Shown: positions 12,724 through 13,701 of the stretch, piece by piece
Layout of the letters: every line of letters starts with the position of its first letter
Position numbering within the stretch: the first letter of the stretch is position 1
Origin: DATCJY01 sp036562565
Lineage (GTDB): Bacteria > Bacteroidota > Bacteroidia > Flavobacteriales_D > Sanyastnellaceae
Reading direction: 5' to 3'
Assembly: GCA_036562565.1 (NCBI GenBank)
Contig: DATCJY010000037.1
Location: 1-13,701, forward strand
DNA: 13,701 nucleotides
Position numbers and translations under genes: made by a program
The notes under the pieces: model-generated
Told to the model about the DNA's origin: nothing
Database searches by the model: none
The model's input: only the letters and a program-made list of their open reading frames with translations

Positions 12724-13701
12724 TTAGTTGATTCCTTTGGCAATCAAGATACCGTTACCTTTTTCTTTTAGCAATCTGTCAGCTTCAGACAAAGAGATGC
12801 GTTGACCGTTGTAGTAAGCCGTTACAAAAGCATCGGTGATGCCAATTGCACGTGCTTCGGTTCTCTTATCTACAGCTTCCTGAAGCGAAGTGTACATACC
12901 CGAAGTGTAACGAATCTTTTTCGTTTCAGTAAGCTCGCTGTTCAAAGGATTGATGTAGTGCAAGCTCTTAGCAGGAACAGGACGGCTGTACACACCCACT
13001 TGCACAGTGAAGAACAAACCTTGTGTTGCTTCCACTTTAGTTGCTTTGGCAGCATCAGGATAACCTGCATAGTAATCACCTGCATTGTTGCTGAGGCTTG
13101 CAGTGTAGATGATGCTGCCGTTGTTGTTGGCACCTGTAGTCTTATTGCTTGGCTTAGCAGGAGCCTTAGTGGTAGCAGGAGCAGCCGGTTTCGGAGCAGC
13201 CTTCACAGTTGACTTAGGAGCTTCTCCTTTGTCACCATAGATGTACTCCTTCTCTACTGCGGCCATCATGTTCTCACCTTCTGTTTTGGCCATTGCTTCG
13301 TAAAGCGGGATACGCTTACCATCTTTATAAGCCACTACGAATGCATCGCTATAACCGATGGCGCGAATTTCACGCTTGGCGGCATCCGCATTTTCGAAGT
13401 TCATGAAGAATCCTGCTGTGTAACGAGTGATACCATTGCTCAAGCGCTCACCTGTAATTGGAGCGAACTCGTCATACAAGTTTTGCGGGATATCATTTCT
13501 AAATGCACCCACTTGAACTTTATAGTAGATACCGGAAGGCATCTCCATATCCACAGGAATCGGGTTGGATTCATTATAAACAGCGCGATTGGTTCTGCTG
13601 AAGATATCGCTTGTCAATGTTTTTGGCGGTGCATAGAAATAATCAGATGCCATGGCCATCTTCTCTACACCAGGCTGAGAAACATGCACTGATGTGGTAG
13701 C
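12724..13701 (-). CDS. protein with two SPOR-like domains, N-terminus outside the window
   Basis: The frame is open to the right edge, so this is the last 325 residues of a longer gene; the GTG at 13689 is inside the frame and is not evidence for a start. Two similar units stand out. The first, about 13533-13297, has YYKVQVGAF, RYTAGFFMNFENADAAKREIRAIGYSDAFVVAY and GKRIPLYEA. The second, about 13020-12781, has FFTVQVGVY, RYTSGMYTSLQEAVDKRTEARAIGITDAFVTAY and GQRISLSEA. Both resemble SPOR folds, which bind denuded peptidoglycan glycan strands. A flexible Lys/Ala/Pro-rich linker followed by an Asn-rich stretch separates them, typical of periplasmic or secreted proteins. Whether a signal peptide or PD40/OmpA-like part precedes them cannot be seen. 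An envelope or cell-wall role is inferred. Convergent with holA across a shared terminator. Confidence 0.8.
   Translation of the reverse strand, partial: ATTSVHVSQPGVEKMAMASDYFYAPPKTLTSDIFSRTNRAVYNESNPIPVDMEMPSGIYYKVQVGAFRNDIPQNLYDEFAPITGERLSNGITRYTAGFFMNFENADAAKREIRAIGYSDAFVVAYKDGKRIPLYEAMAKTEGENMMAAVEKEYIYGDKGEAPKSTVKAAPKPAAPATTKAPAKPSNKTTGANNNGSIIYTASLSNNAGDYYAGYPDAAKATKVEATQGLFFTVQVGVYSRPVPAKSLHYINPLNSELTETKKIRYTSGMYTSLQEAVDKRTEARAIGITDAFVTAYYNGQRISLSEADRLLKEKGNGILIAKGIN

Overview
The window reads as ordinary chromosomal DNA of a member of the Bacteroidota. Four things support this. The secreted FG-GAP protein ends in a type IX secretion (T9SS type A) sorting domain. Promoter-like sites match the phylum's TAnnTTTG -7 box. 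Genes generally lack strong Shine-Dalgarno sequences. The set of a short AMP nucleosidase, a lone HsdR-N-like protein and holA fits that phylum. I cannot place it to genus; Flavobacteriales-like or Chitinophagales-like lineages are both possible. I see no insertion sequence, phage, CRISPR array or integration scar.

Layout, left to right. A tRNA-Glu(UUC) gene on the minus strand (32-103) has a good promoter. Then come a group I cysteine desulfurase (384-1529), a 92-residue basic protein with AT-hook-like ends enclosed by two terminators (1632-1910), a small N4BP2-like P-loop ATPase (1998-2417) and a large secreted FG-GAP/VCBS protein with a T9SS tail (2467-4716). The next gene, a DinB/DUF1572 protein (minus, 4717-5208), abuts the FG-GAP gene stop-to-stop. 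Divergent from it is a 977-residue AsmA-family envelope protein with a long helical C-terminal tail (5373-8306), closed by two tandem hairpins. A 3-hydroxyacyl-CoA dehydrogenase (8466-9353) and a family 2 glycosyltransferase (9363-10271) follow with 9 bp between them. The glycosyltransferase overlaps the end of a convergent HsdR-N/PD-(D/E)XK protein (minus, 10264-10716). That gene shares an 83-bp divergent promoter region with AMP nucleosidase (10800-11570), which is followed by holA, DNA polymerase III delta (11620-12651). A strong bidirectional terminator separates holA from a protein with two SPOR-like domains (minus, 12724 to the right edge), whose N-terminus lies outside the window.

The genes do not form one pathway. 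Most are housekeeping (tRNA, sulfur mobilisation, replication clamp loading, purine salvage, acyl-CoA metabolism) or envelope and secretion functions (AsmA, T9SS cargo, SPOR-like repeats). The items most worth a second look are the lone HsdR-N nuclease-fold protein beside amn and holA, the small two-hook basic protein, the bacterial N4BP2-like kinase, and the helical tail of the AsmA protein. I did not find convincing evidence of a wholly new multi-gene system.
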